DNA from: Arthrobacter sp. StoSoilB22
Lineage (GTDB): Bacteria > Actinomycetota > Actinomycetes > Actinomycetales > Micrococcaceae
DNA: 64,000 nt
Direction: 5' to 3'
Assembly (NCBI RefSeq): GCF_019977315.1
Contig: NZ_AP024652.1
Location: forward strand, 2,542,001-2,606,000
Shown: positions 1-8,787 of the stretch, piece by piece
Layout of the letters: every line of letters begins with the position of its first letter
Numbering within the stretch: position 1 is the stretch's first letter
The notes under the pieces: generated by a model
The model's input: the letters and a program-made list of their open reading frames with translations, nothing else
The model's database searches: none
Told to the model about the DNA's origin: nothing
Position numbers and translations under genes: made by a program

Positions 1-41
1 GCGAACTGGCCAAAATCACCATAGTTGAGGTGGTCTCATGA
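1..41 (+). CDS. murT: 3' end of murT (lipid II isoglutaminyl synthase, ligase subunit), partial
   Basis: An open frame enters from the left edge (codons begin at base 3) and ends in TGA at 39-41, overlapping the ATG of gatD as ATGA. The visible tail reads ELAKITIVEVVS. MurT is the Mur-ligase-like partner of GatD and normally sits directly upstream with such a coupled overlap. Only 12 codons are visible, so the identity rests on context. Confidence 0.6.
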   Translation, partial: ELAKITIVEVVS

Positions 42-796
42 CCTCGGAAGCACAACCCACGCCGGCAGCACAGCCCAGCAAGGGAACGCTCCGCGTTCTC
101 CAGCTCTACCCGCGCGAAATGAACATCTACGGTGACTGGGGCAACGCCCTGGTCCTGAAACAACGGATCAAGTGGCATGGCTACACTCCGGAGCTTCTCG
201 AGTACAACGTGGGCGACGACTTTCCTGACGACCTCGACATCATTGTGGGCGGAGGCGGGCAGGACAGCGGCCAGCTGGTGATCCAGGACGACCTCCAATC
301 GCGTGCCAGCCAGCTGAAGCAGCTGGCGGACGAGGGCGCTCCCATGCTGGTGATCTGTGGGCTCTACCAGCTTTTCGGGAAGTTCTTCAAGACCAGCACG
401 GGCCCTGTGATTCCGGGCATCGGCATCCTGGACGTGGAAACCCATGGTACTGACGAGCGCCTTATTGGCAACGTGACCATGAAGTCCACTGAGTTCGGCG
501 ACATCCTTGGCTATGAGAACCACAGTGGGCAGACTACGTTGGGGCCCGGCGTCGAGCCATTAGGCACGGTGACAAAAGGCGCAGGCAACAACAGCAAGGA
601 CGGGCACGAGGGCGCCCGTTACAACAATGTTGTAGCGAGCTACCTGCACGGTTCCTTGCTCCCAAAGAACCCGGCCATTGCGGACTTCCTGATCCGCACA
701 GCAGCCGAACGCAAGTTCGGCAGCTTCGTGCCAGGAAAGCCCGACGACGATTACGCCCGCCTTGCGCGCGAACACGCAGCCCGCCGGCCGCGGTAG
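38..796 (+). CDS. gatD: Lipid II isoglutaminyl synthase, glutamine amidotransferase subunit GatD
   Basis: A 252-residue class I (triad-type) glutamine amidotransferase. The nucleophile Cys107 lies in VICGLYQLFG and the catalytic His204 in SYLHGSLLPKNP, the GatD pattern; the N-terminal sheet carries the glycine-rich DIIVGGGGQDSGQ. In the family GatD frees ammonia from glutamine and passes it to MurT, which amidates the alpha-carboxylate of D-Glu in the lipid II stem peptide at the inner face of the membrane. The start ATG overlaps the upstream stop by 4 bases, implying coupled translation with murT. It is convergent with the next gene, only 3 bases from its stop. Confidence 0.93.
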   Translation: MTSEAQPTPAAQPSKGTLRVLQLYPREMNIYGDWGNALVLKQRIKWHGYTPELLEYNVGDDFPDDLDIIVGGGGQDSGQLVIQDDLQSRASQLKQLADEGAPMLVICGLYQLFGKFFKTSTGPVIPGIGILDVETHGTDERLIGNVTMKSTEFGDILGYENHSGQTTLGPGVEPLGTVTKGAGNNSKDGHEGARYNNVVASYLHGSLLPKNPAIADFLIRTAAERKFGSFVPGKPDDDYARLAREHAARRPR

Positions 797-799
797 CCG

Positions 800-2056
800 C
801 TACTTTTCCTTGGTGATCAGCAGTTCGTGCGCTCCCGCGGTGGCTGCTCCCATGGACTCTACAACCGCTTTGGTTCGCTGGTGGGTTGCGGCATCGGCTG
901 CAGGGGTCGCGCAGACCCCTTGTGGTGCGTCGCTGGCTACGGAACACCATCGATAGGGGTCCCGAACAATAACCGAGGGGGCCCATGCGAGGTCAGAAGC
1001 AGTCCATACACCTGAGGTGTTTTGACTGAATTGTGCCCTGACCAATAGTCCTTCGTTGTTCACGACGTACCACGGTGACAATTCAGTGACACCATTGCCG
1101 AGCCCGTACACAATCCACGTGCCTTTGTAGTTCTCGATCGGCAGCACCGAGTGCGTGTGGTGGCCGTAGATCATGGTGAACTGGCCGCTGTCCACCAACG
1201 CGTGCGCAACCTCCTGCTGCTGGGCATTGGCCTCGCTGGCGTACTCGTCGCCGGCGTGCATGACTCCCAGGACGATGTCGGCCCCAAGGGCCTTGGCTTG
1301 TTTTGCCTTCGCGATCATGGCCGCCGGATCCAGCTCGTCAACCAGCCACGGGTATTCCGGGATCTGACCATTGTGGCCATACGTTCCAATAATCACGGCC
1401 ACTTTGGCTGCGTCCGTCTGGAGCATGAGTATCTCCTTGGATGCTGCCTCCGTCCGGTAGGAACCGGTGTGCTTTAGGCCCGCTGCGTCCAGGGCGTCCA
1501 GCGTCCGGAGCAAACCTTCGGTGCCGCGGTCAATGGTGTGATTGCTGGCCGTCGTGCAGGCCTTGTATCCAACATCCTTTGAGGCCGTAATGATTTGCGG
1601 CGGTACGTTGAAGGACGGGTAGGCAGAGAACGGCCCTTCCGGACCAGCCACGGGTGTTTCCTGGTGGCAAATGGCGAGGTCGCTGTTGCGAATGTAGCGT
1701 CGTTGTCCTTCGAGAAGCGGGACGAAAGTGTAGCCGGGCTGACCCGCCGCAGCTGCGTCAGATCTCGCTTGTTGCCAGAGCTGGGTATGAACCAGCATGT
1801 CACCTGTCACCGTGATGGAGGTGCAGCGGAGCTCCGGACAGGCGGGGCCTTTGCCCGGGGTGGGGTTTGGTGCCGGAGTGCGCGTCGGACTGGGTGTCTG
1901 GGCAGCAGGGGCCGAGGCGCCGGTGCTGCGTTCAGCGTCATCGTTTTCTGCAAGAACACCGCAGGCGCTCAGGGACAGGGCTAGAGCTATACCGCTCACC
2001 ACGAGTGCCGACCGGTGGGTACGGAACCGTCCCATGGAAAATGTGATCTTGCCCAT
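800..2056 (-). CDS. CapA family lipoprotein (PGA_cap metallophosphatase-like domain)
   Basis: About 418 residues from ATG 2056, chosen because AGGA lies 8 bases upstream; an upstream GTG (2113) and ATG (2065) remain possible. The N-terminus has a basic and hydrophobic signal ending in the lipobox LSLSAC, then a Ser/Pro/Thr-rich linker. The catalytic-like domain shows GDMLVH near its start, ASNHTIDRG, GVMHAGDEY and YGHHTHSV, matching the CapA/PgsA calcineurin-like fold. Such proteins are linked to poly-gamma-glutamate or capsule metabolism, but isolated copies have unknown substrates. No capB or capC lies nearby, so a general surface phosphoesterase role is as likely. Confidence 0.85.
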   Translation of the reverse strand: MGKITFSMGRFRTHRSALVVSGIALALSLSACGVLAENDDAERSTGASAPAAQTPSPTRTPAPNPTPGKGPACPELRCTSITVTGDMLVHTQLWQQARSDAAAAGQPGYTFVPLLEGQRRYIRNSDLAICHQETPVAGPEGPFSAYPSFNVPPQIITASKDVGYKACTTASNHTIDRGTEGLLRTLDALDAAGLKHTGSYRTEAASKEILMLQTDAAKVAVIIGTYGHNGQIPEYPWLVDELDPAAMIAKAKQAKALGADIVLGVMHAGDEYASEANAQQQEVAHALVDSGQFTMIYGHHTHSVLPIENYKGTWIVYGLGNGVTELSPWYVVNNEGLLVRAQFSQNTSGVWTASDLAWAPSVIVRDPYRWCSVASDAPQGVCATPAADAATHQRTKAVVESMGAATAGAHELLITKEK

Positions 2057-2138
2057 GAATTTCATCCTACGGCGCTGGCCCGACGCATCCGGGCGTGCCG
2101 CTCTTGAGGACACGATTCTTACGTGAAAGAGTCACTTC

Positions 2139-4151
2139 ATGACCAACCCACTCTTGAGCCCCAGCCCTCTGCCCTATGGGCTTCCGCCCTTCGCCGGCAT
2201 TTCGGCCGAGCATTACTCCCAGGCCGTAGAGGAGGGTTTGAGCGCACATCTGGATGAAATCGCCAGCATCACGAACAACCCGGAGCCCGCCACCCTGGAA
2301 AACACAGCCGTGGCCATGGAACGGTCAGGACAACTGCTCAGCAGGGCTGCCGCAGCCTTCTTCACACTGGTTTCCGCCGACGCTTCGGACGCCATCAAAG
2401 CGCTGGAAACAGAGCTGTCCCCCAAACTGTCAGCACATCAAGACGCGGTTTACCTGAATCGCGGACTCTATGAGCGATTCGCCGCAATCGACACAGCAGG
2501 ATTGGATGCGGAGTCGTCCCGGCTGGTGCAGGAGTACCTCAAAGAGTTCCGGCAGTCAGGCATCCAGCTCGATGCCGCCGGACAACACCGCCTGCGTGAA
2601 GTCAACGCCGAGCTCTCACGATTGGGCACTGAATTTGGCCAACGCGTCAAAGAGGCCATGAAGTCTGCCGCCCTTCTCCTGAACGACGCCGAGGAGCTGG
2701 CAGGGCTGCCGGCTGAAGCGATCACCGGCGCCGCGGAAGCAGCCAGGAATGCGGGGCATGACGGCAAGTACTTACTGACCCTGATCCAGCCCAGCAACCA
2801 ACCCGCTTTGGCGTCCTTGGAAAACCGGGCCATCCGCCGTCGGCTTTACGAAGCATCCCTGGCACGGGGCACCGATGGCGGCGCCTTGGACGTTCGTGAC
2901 CTGGTGAAGGCCACTGCCCGATTGCGGGCTGAGAAGGCGGCGCTCTTGGGATTTGCCAACTTTGCTGAGCTGGTGATTGACCAGCAGACGGCACCCGGAT
3001 TCAGTGAGGTCAAGGCAATGCTGGGTAGGCTGGCCCCCGCAGCCGTGAGGAATGCCGAATCGGAGGCGGAGGCTTTAGCGGAAGTCGCCGGCCACGAACT
3101 TGAGCCGTGGGATTGGGCGTACTACTCTGCCCGGGTTCGCAAGGAAAAGTTTAAGGTGGATGAACAGGCTCTCCGCCCCTTTTTCAGCCTCGATACTTTG
3201 CTCAACGACGGAGTATTCCATGCTGCGACACAACTCTTCGGGGTGACTTTCCATGAGCGCGATGATTTGGAAGGCTATCACCCTGACGTCCGCATCTGGG
3301 AGGTCCGACATGAAGGCGGCAGCGGGCTGGGCCTCTTCCTGGGCGACTACTACACCCGTGAGTCAAAGCGCGGAGGTGCCTGGATGAATTCCCTTGTAGA
3401 ACAATCCAGCCTGCTGGGAACCCGTTCCGTGGTGATCAACAACCTCAACATCACCAAACCGGCACCGGGTGAGCCCACGCTCTTGTCCTTGGACGAAGTC
3501 CGTACAGTTTTCCATGAGTTCGGCCACGCGCTTCACGGCCTGTTTTCCGACGTGACCTATCCGCGGTTCTCCGGGACGTCCGTACCTCGGGACTTTGTGG
3601 AGTATCCGTCCCAGGTTAACGAAATGTGGATCATGTGGCCCGAGGTCCTGGCCAACTATGCTCGCCACTATTCCACGGGGGAGGCACTCCCCCCTGACAC
3701 CGTGGACAATCTCAACGAGTCATTGCTATGGGGAGAAGGGTTTGCGACCACCGAATACCTCGGGGCCGCACTTCTGGACGTGGCGTGGCACGTGCTGTCC
3801 GAGTCCGAAGTTCCGCAGGACGTTCTCGCCTTCGAAACCAAGGCGCTGGCTGATGCGGCGATCGTGCACCCGCTGATCCCGCCGCGGTACCGCACCGGGT
3901 ATTTCCAACACATCTTCGCCGGTGCGGGGTATGCAGCGGGCTACTACTCCTACATTTGGAGCGAGGTGCTGGACGCCGACACCGTGGAGTGGTTCAAGGA
4001 ACACGGTGGCCTCACACGCGCGAACGGCGATCACTTCCGATCAGAGCTGCTTTCCCGGGGCAACAGTCGCGATCCCCTGGAGTCGTTCCGCGCCTTCCGG
4101 GGCCGCGACGCAGAGCTGGGACCCCTCCTGAAGCGCCGCGGACTGGAGTAG
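2139..4151 (+). CDS. dcp: M3 family zinc metallopeptidase (peptidyl-dipeptidase Dcp-like)
   Basis: A 670-residue protein, close to the length of E. coli Dcp. The zinc site HEFGHALHG starts at about residue 459, followed by the conserved DFVEYPSQVNE and the C-terminal YSYIWSEVLDAD. M3 enzymes cleave short peptides; Dcp removes C-terminal dipeptides and oligopeptidase A is an endopeptidase. No signal peptide is seen, so a cytosolic role in peptide recycling is inferred. A GAAAG element precedes the ATG. Dcp versus OpdA cannot be settled by eye, although HALHGLFSDV is closer to Dcp. Confidence 0.9.
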   Translation: MTNPLLSPSPLPYGLPPFAGISAEHYSQAVEEGLSAHLDEIASITNNPEPATLENTAVAMERSGQLLSRAAAAFFTLVSADASDAIKALETELSPKLSAHQDAVYLNRGLYERFAAIDTAGLDAESSRLVQEYLKEFRQSGIQLDAAGQHRLREVNAELSRLGTEFGQRVKEAMKSAALLLNDAEELAGLPAEAITGAAEAARNAGHDGKYLLTLIQPSNQPALASLENRAIRRRLYEASLARGTDGGALDVRDLVKATARLRAEKAALLGFANFAELVIDQQTAPGFSEVKAMLGRLAPAAVRNAESEAEALAEVAGHELEPWDWAYYSARVRKEKFKVDEQALRPFFSLDTLLNDGVFHAATQLFGVTFHERDDLEGYHPDVRIWEVRHEGGSGLGLFLGDYYTRESKRGGAWMNSLVEQSSLLGTRSVVINNLNITKPAPGEPTLLSLDEVRTVFHEFGHALHGLFSDVTYPRFSGTSVPRDFVEYPSQVNEMWIMWPEVLANYARHYSTGEALPPDTVDNLNESLLWGEGFATTEYLGAALLDVAWHVLSESEVPQDVLAFETKALADAAIVHPLIPPRYRTGYFQHIFAGAGYAAGYYSYIWSEVLDADTVEWFKEHGGLTRANGDHFRSELLSRGNSRDPLESFRAFRGRDAELGPLLKRRGLE

Positions 4152-4152
4152 A

Positions 4153-4198
4153 ACGACGCCGGGCCGGTCACCTTGGAAGGTGACCGGCCCGGCGTCGT
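4153..4198. terminator. Bidirectional hairpin between convergent dcp and pdxS
   Basis: A perfect 22-bp inverted repeat (4153-4174 with 4177-4198) separated by two bases fills the space between the dcp stop and the pdxS stop. It is very GC-rich and has no long T-run, but its position suits a shared terminator for both strands. Confidence 0.8.
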
Positions 4199-4212
4199 AC
4201 TACTTTAGCTGT

Positions 4213-5139
4213 TTACCAGCCGCGCTCTGCGAGGCGGTGGGGCTGGGGGATGTCGTCGACGTTGATGCCGACCATGGCTTCGCCCAGGCCGCGGGAGACC
4301 TTGGCGATGACGTCGGGGTCGTCGTGGAACGTGGTGGCCTTCACGACGGCGGCGGCGCGCTCTGCCGGGTTGCCGGACTTGAAGATACCGGAACCGACGA
4401 ACACACCGTCCGCGCCGAGCTGCATCATCATCGCAGCATCAGCCGGGGTCGCGATGCCGCCGGCGGTGAACAGCACCACGGGGAGCTTGCCGGTGGCGGC
4501 AACTTCCTTGACCAGCTCGTACGGGGCCTGCAGTTCCTTGGCCGCAACATACAGCTCGTCCTCGGGAAGGGCTGCGAGTTTGGCGATCTCGGAGCGGATC
4601 TTGCGCATGTGCCCGGTGGCGTTGGAAACATCGCCGGTGCCGGCTTCGCCCTTGGAACGGATCATGGCCGCGCCCTCGTTGATGCGGCGCAGGGCCTCAC
4701 CAAGGTTGGTGGCACCACAAACGAAGGGAACGGTGAAGTTCCACTTGTCGATGTGGTTGATGTAGTCGGCCGGGGTGAGGACCTCGGACTCGTCGATGTA
4801 GTCAACACCGAGGGACTGCAGGACCTGGGCTTCGACGAAGTGGCCGATGCGGGCCTTGGCCATGACCGGGATGGACACGGCAGCGATGATCGCATCGATC
4901 ATGTCCGGATCGGACATGCGGGACACGCCGCCCTGGGCGCGGATATCGGCCGGGACACGCTCGAGCGCCATGACAGCCACGGCACCGGCATCCTCGGCGA
5001 TGCGAGCCTGCTCGACGTTAACGACGTCCATAATGACGCCGCCCTTGAGCATCTCCGCCATGCCCCGCTTAACGCGGCTGCTGCCCGTGACGCTGTTCGC
5101 GGACGAACCGGCTTCGTTGCTTACATCTGGTGTAGACAC
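4213..5139 (-). CDS. pdxS: Pyridoxal 5'-phosphate synthase lyase subunit PdxS
   Basis: About 308 residues from GTG 5139, which has AGGGG upstream; a longer in-frame start at 5214 would add an atypical tail. PdxS condenses ribose 5-phosphate, glyceraldehyde 3-phosphate and ammonia into PLP on a (beta/alpha)8 barrel. The Schiff-base lysine is in [10 protein letters not shown] (about Lys95), with [15 protein letters not shown] before it and the phosphate-binding [11 protein letters not shown] after it. The glutaminase partner PdxT is not adjacent in this window, although the two are usually close. The downstream neighbour is convergent. Confidence 0.96.
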   Translation of the reverse strand: MSTPDVSNEAGSSANSVTGSSRVKRGMAEMLKGGVIMDVVNVEQARIAEDAGAVAVMALERVPADIRAQGGVSRMSDPDMIDAIIAAVSIPVMAKARIGHFVEAQVLQSLGVDYIDESEVLTPADYINHIDKWNFTVPFVCGATNLGEALRRINEGAAMIRSKGEAGTGDVSNATGHMRKIRSEIAKLAALPEDELYVAAKELQAPYELVKEVAATGKLPVVLFTAGGIATPADAAMMMQLGADGVFVGSGIFKSGNPAERAAAVVKATTFHDDPDVIAKVSRGLGEAMVGINVDDIPQPHRLAERGW

Positions 5140-5394
5140 AAAAACCCCTATGGGTAGATAAACGACCTTCTTGCCGGAGGCACGCGCAGCCACACGACCG
5201 CAATCAGCGCACACCGGGTTTCAGGTCAAGGTGACCAAGTACTAGTAATAGTAGTCGCACCTTGCATGCTGGCAGTACATTCATTACCACCTTGGAGGGC
5301 AAGACAACGGGCTGTGGTAGGTCAAGTGCACAACTGCGGCCGAGCGACTCTGGTCGGTTGCCAGTTCCACACGTGAGCTATGGTTCACTGGCCT

Positions 5395-6024
5395 TTACGC
5401 CGGCGCAGTTCCATCGGCTTCGGCCATGGCTTGCCGCCGGACGGTGGACATGCGCTGAACAATGGTGATGACACTCGCCAGGGCCAGGAGCACCAGGGTC
5501 CCGAATAACACCACCGGTGGGAGGCCCAATCCCGTAAGCCCGGTGATGAGCAACACTGATGCCAAACGTTCCGCGCGTTCGGCGATTCCCACGCTCGCCT
5601 GGTAGCCCAAGGACTCGGCTTTAGCCCGGGCATAGGAAACAACCATGCCGAGTACCAGGCAGATGACGGCGGCAGTACCAATAGCAGGATCTTCACCTCC
5701 GGTGAAATACCAGATGGTGAGGCCTGCGAAGATCGCACCATCGGCGAGCCTGTCCAAGGTGGAATCCAAGAAATTACCCCAGCCACCGCTGCGGCCCTGC
5801 AGCCTCGCCATGATGCCATCGACGACGTCCGAGAAGGCGAAGAAGGCGACCACCAGAGAGCCCCACCATAGGAAGCCCAGCGGGTAGAGGACGAGTCCGC
5901 CCAAAATCACCCCTAGGGTCCCGGCAATAGTCACGGCGTCCGGAGACACACCGATCCTCAGGAGCCAACGCGCTAAAGGAGTAAAAAGTGAAGTGAAGAA
6001 GCCGCGCGCATGCCTATTGAGCAT
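5395..6024 (-). CDS. pgsA: CDP-alcohol phosphatidyltransferase (PgsA family, likely phosphatidylinositol phosphate synthase)
   Basis: About 209 residues from ATG 6024, overlapping the HIT stop by 11 bases. The family signature D-x2-D-G-x2-A-R-x8-G-x3-D-x3-D is present as DVVDGIMAR followed by GNFLDSTLD, with about five hydrophobic segments. The gene order thrS-HIT-pgsA matches Mycobacterium Rv2614c-Rv2612c, where pgsA1 makes phosphatidylinositol phosphate, so that activity is inferred. In Mycobacterium an acyltransferase and pimA follow; here a 255-base gap and then pdxS follow. Confidence 0.88.
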   Translation of the reverse strand: MLNRHARGFFTSLFTPLARWLLRIGVSPDAVTIAGTLGVILGGLVLYPLGFLWWGSLVVAFFAFSDVVDGIMARLQGRSGGWGNFLDSTLDRLADGAIFAGLTIWYFTGGEDPAIGTAAVICLVLGMVVSYARAKAESLGYQASVGIAERAERLASVLLITGLTGLGLPPVVLFGTLVLLALASVITIVQRMSTVRRQAMAEADGTAPA

Positions 6025-6607
6025 TCGACTCCCCCGGCCAGGCTTCAGCCACAAGCTTGCGGACCTCATCGAGTGTCTGCGTGATGGCCTTGGTCTGTGC
6101 GATGATCGGGAAGAAGTTTCCGTCCCCGCCCCACCGAGGAACCACGTGCTGGTGCAGATGCGCGGCGATGCCGGCACCCCCTGTCACCCCTTGGTTCATG
6201 CCCAGGTTGAAGCCGCTCGGATTTGAAACCTTCCGTAACACGCGCATAGCCGTCTGAGTGAGGTCGGCGAACTCGGCGGTTTCTTCCACGGTGATGTCTG
6301 TGTAATCGGGAACGTGCCGGTAGGGGCAGATCAAGAGATGACCCGGGTTGTAGGGGAACAGGTTCAGGACGACGTAACAGGTCCGCCCGCGGTGGACGAT
6401 CAGGGATTCCTCATCTGAGCGCGTGGGTCCTACACAGAACGGGCAGTCGTCCTTGTTCTTGAATTGATCCTGCCCGCCCTTGATGTAAGCCATCCGGTGT
6501 GGAGTCCACAGGCGCTGAAACGCGTCCGGTACGCCGGCCAATCCGAAGTCATCGGTTACGTCGGCGTCACCCGGAAGGCCAGCTGCCGCGCCTGTGTTCT
6601 CCTGCAC
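6014..6607 (-). CDS. HIT family nucleotide hydrolase/phosphorylase
   Basis: A 197-residue protein starting at GTG 6607, 19 bases after the thrS stop. The histidine triad is HLHQHVVPRW, preceded by FNLGMNQG, and a Cys-rich DDCPFCVG stretch sits near residue 55. The Mycobacterium homologue in the same position (Rv2613c) is an Ap4A phosphorylase, so turnover of diadenosine polyphosphates, by-products of aminoacyl-tRNA synthetases such as the upstream ThrRS, is plausible. The exact substrate cannot be read from sequence. Confidence 0.9.
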   Translation of the reverse strand: MQENTGAAAGLPGDADVTDDFGLAGVPDAFQRLWTPHRMAYIKGGQDQFKNKDDCPFCVGPTRSDEESLIVHRGRTCYVVLNLFPYNPGHLLICPYRHVPDYTDITVEETAEFADLTQTAMRVLRKVSNPSGFNLGMNQGVTGGAGIAAHLHQHVVPRWGGDGNFFPIIAQTKAITQTLDEVRKLVAEAWPGESNAQ

Positions 6608-6626
6608 CGTCTATGTGTCCGTTCCG

Positions 6627-8636
6627 TCAGCTCTCGCGGTTCTTGACGGCGTCAACGATCCTGCGGACCGCCTCGGCCACGGGCACGCCGTTGTCCTGGC
6701 TGCCATCCCGGAAGCGGAATGACACGGCACCTGCCTCGGCGTCCTCACCGCCGGCAATCAGGACGAACGGAATCTTGTCCTTGCTGGCTGTACGAATTTT
6801 CTTGGGGAACCGGTCAGAGGAGATGTCCACCTCGGCACGGATGCCCGCTGCCTTGAGTTGGCCGACGACGTCGAACATGTAGTCATTGAAGGTCTCGGCC
6901 ACAGGAATGCCAACTACCTGGACAGGAGCGAGCCAAGCCGGGAACGCTCCGGCGTAGTGCTCGGTGAGCACACCCATGAAGCGTTCCACCGAACCGAACA
7001 GTGCCCGGTGGATCATGACAGGCCGCTGGCGTGTGCCGTCGGCCGCCTGGTACTCCAGTTCGAAGCGCTCCGGCAGGTTGAAGTCCAGTTGAATGGTGGA
7101 CATCTGCCAGGTCCTGCCAAGGGCATCCTTTGCCTGGACGGAGATCTTGGGGCCATAGAATGCTGCTCCACCCGGATCCGGAACGAGTTCCAGACCCGAG
7201 GCTGCGGCGACCTCGGAAAGAGTGCGCGTGGCTTCCTCCCACGCGGCGTCGTCGCCAACGAACTTCTCTTCGTTCTTGGTGGAAAGCTCCAAGTAGAAAT
7301 CATCCAGCCCGTAGTCCTTGAGCAGGCCCAGAACGAAATTCAGCGTGGTGGTGAGCTCGTCCTTCATCTGCTCGCGGGTGCAGTAGATGTGGGCGTCGTC
7401 CTGTGTCATGCCGCGGACGCGGGTCAGCCCGTGCACAACGCCGGACTTCTCGTAGCGGTACACCGATCCGAATTCGAACAGGCGCAGCGGAAGTTCGCGG
7501 TAAGAGCGCCCCCGGGAGCGGAAGATCAGGTTATGCATGGGGCAGTTCATCGGCTTCAGGTAGTAATCCTGCGCCGGCTTCCGCACTGTGCCGTCTTCGT
7601 TGAATTCGGCGTCCACCTGCATCGCCGGGAACATGCCGTCCTTGTACCAGTCAAGGTGGCCGGAGACCTCATAGAGGTGGCCTTTGGTGATGTGGGGTGT
7701 GTAGACGAACTCGTATCCGGCGTCCACGTGGCGCTGGCGTGAGTAATCCTCCATGGCCTTGCGGATGATTCCGCCCTTGGGGTGGAAGACAGGAAGGCCC
7801 GAGCCCAGTTCGTCCGGGAACGAGAACAGGTCCAGCTCGACGCCGAGCTTGCGGTGGTCGCGTCGCTCTGCTTCGGCGATGCGTTCCTGGTATGCCTTGA
7901 GGGCTTCCTTGGTGGGCCACGCCGTGCCGTAAATGCGCTGCAGTTGCTGGTTGTTCTGGTTACCCAACCAGTACGCAGCTGAAGAGCGGGTCAACGCGAA
8001 GGCGTTGGCGATGATTTTGGTGTTCTGCAGGTGCGGTCCGCGGCAAAGATCGCACCAGATGCTCTCACCGCTCTTGCGATCCACATTGTCGTAAATCGTG
8101 ATGTCGCCGGCACCGACCTCAACGTTGACGCCCTCAGCGGCGTCGCTTGCATCGTTCTTCTTGCCCAGCAACTCAAGCTTGTAGGGCTCATTGGCCATCG
8201 CCACACGGGCTTCGTCTTCAGTGACAACACGGCGAACGAATTTCTGGTTCTGGTTGATGATTTTTTGCATCATCTTTTCCAGCGTGCGCAGGTCTTCCGG
8301 GGTGAACGGATCAGCAACGTCGAAGTCGAAGTAGAAGCCGTCAGTGATGTAGGGACCGATACCGAGCTTGGCGTCGGGGCGCAACTGCTGCACAGCCTGT
8401 GCCATGACATGGGCCGTGGAGTGGCGAAGAACGTTGAGTCCATCAGGGGAATCGATGGTGACGCCCTCGACGTTTGCACCCTCGGTGAGGACCTGGTCAA
8501 GGTCCTTGAGTACACCATTGACACGGGCTACAACGACGTCGCGGCGCTCGAAGAAGAGTTCCGCGCCGGTAGTCCCTTCCGTCACCTTGGTCTCTTCGCC
8601 ATCGACGATGAGGGTGATCTGTTGGGCATCTGACAC
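6627..8636 (-). CDS. thrS: Threonine--tRNA ligase
   Basis: A 669-residue class II synthetase starting at GTG 8636 with GGAG 6 bases upstream. Order: N-terminal TGS domain (about 1-65), editing domain with [11 protein letters not shown], the catalytic core with motif 2 ([15 protein letters not shown]), the zinc-site segment MNCPMHN, motif 3 around [13 protein letters not shown], and a C-terminal anticodon-binding domain. It charges tRNA-Thr in the cytosol. It leads the thrS-HIT-pgsA operon. The 151-base space upstream shows no recognisable T-box. Confidence 0.97.
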   Translation of the reverse strand: MSDAQQITLIVDGEETKVTEGTTGAELFFERRDVVVARVNGVLKDLDQVLTEGANVEGVTIDSPDGLNVLRHSTAHVMAQAVQQLRPDAKLGIGPYITDGFYFDFDVADPFTPEDLRTLEKMMQKIINQNQKFVRRVVTEDEARVAMANEPYKLELLGKKNDASDAAEGVNVEVGAGDITIYDNVDRKSGESIWCDLCRGPHLQNTKIIANAFALTRSSAAYWLGNQNNQQLQRIYGTAWPTKEALKAYQERIAEAERRDHRKLGVELDLFSFPDELGSGLPVFHPKGGIIRKAMEDYSRQRHVDAGYEFVYTPHITKGHLYEVSGHLDWYKDGMFPAMQVDAEFNEDGTVRKPAQDYYLKPMNCPMHNLIFRSRGRSYRELPLRLFEFGSVYRYEKSGVVHGLTRVRGMTQDDAHIYCTREQMKDELTTTLNFVLGLLKDYGLDDFYLELSTKNEEKFVGDDAAWEEATRTLSEVAAASGLELVPDPGGAAFYGPKISVQAKDALGRTWQMSTIQLDFNLPERFELEYQAADGTRQRPVMIHRALFGSVERFMGVLTEHYAGAFPAWLAPVQVVGIPVAETFNDYMFDVVGQLKAAGIRAEVDISSDRFPKKIRTASKDKIPFVLIAGGEDAEAGAVSFRFRDGSQDNGVPVAEAVRRIVDAVKNRES

Positions 8637-8787
8637 GGGTGTCTCCTATTCATAGTTAAGGCTTCATAGCTTGTGGCGTACGGGGACCACAGCCAGCCAC
8701 CGTCAATCGTATCCGCTGCAGCGAAGGTGGCCAAAGCAGCGCGCCGGGGCTAAATCAGGCTACTCAAGGCAGGGTTGTGCCAAGGTT

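Noticed and set aside
4180..5157. 325-codon plus-strand frame over pdxS
   Set aside because: Exactly opposite pdxS, His/Gly/Asp-rich translation with no domain.
8637..8787. Possible T-box upstream of thrS
   Set aside because: No T-box sequence or specifier stem could be seen in the 151 bases.
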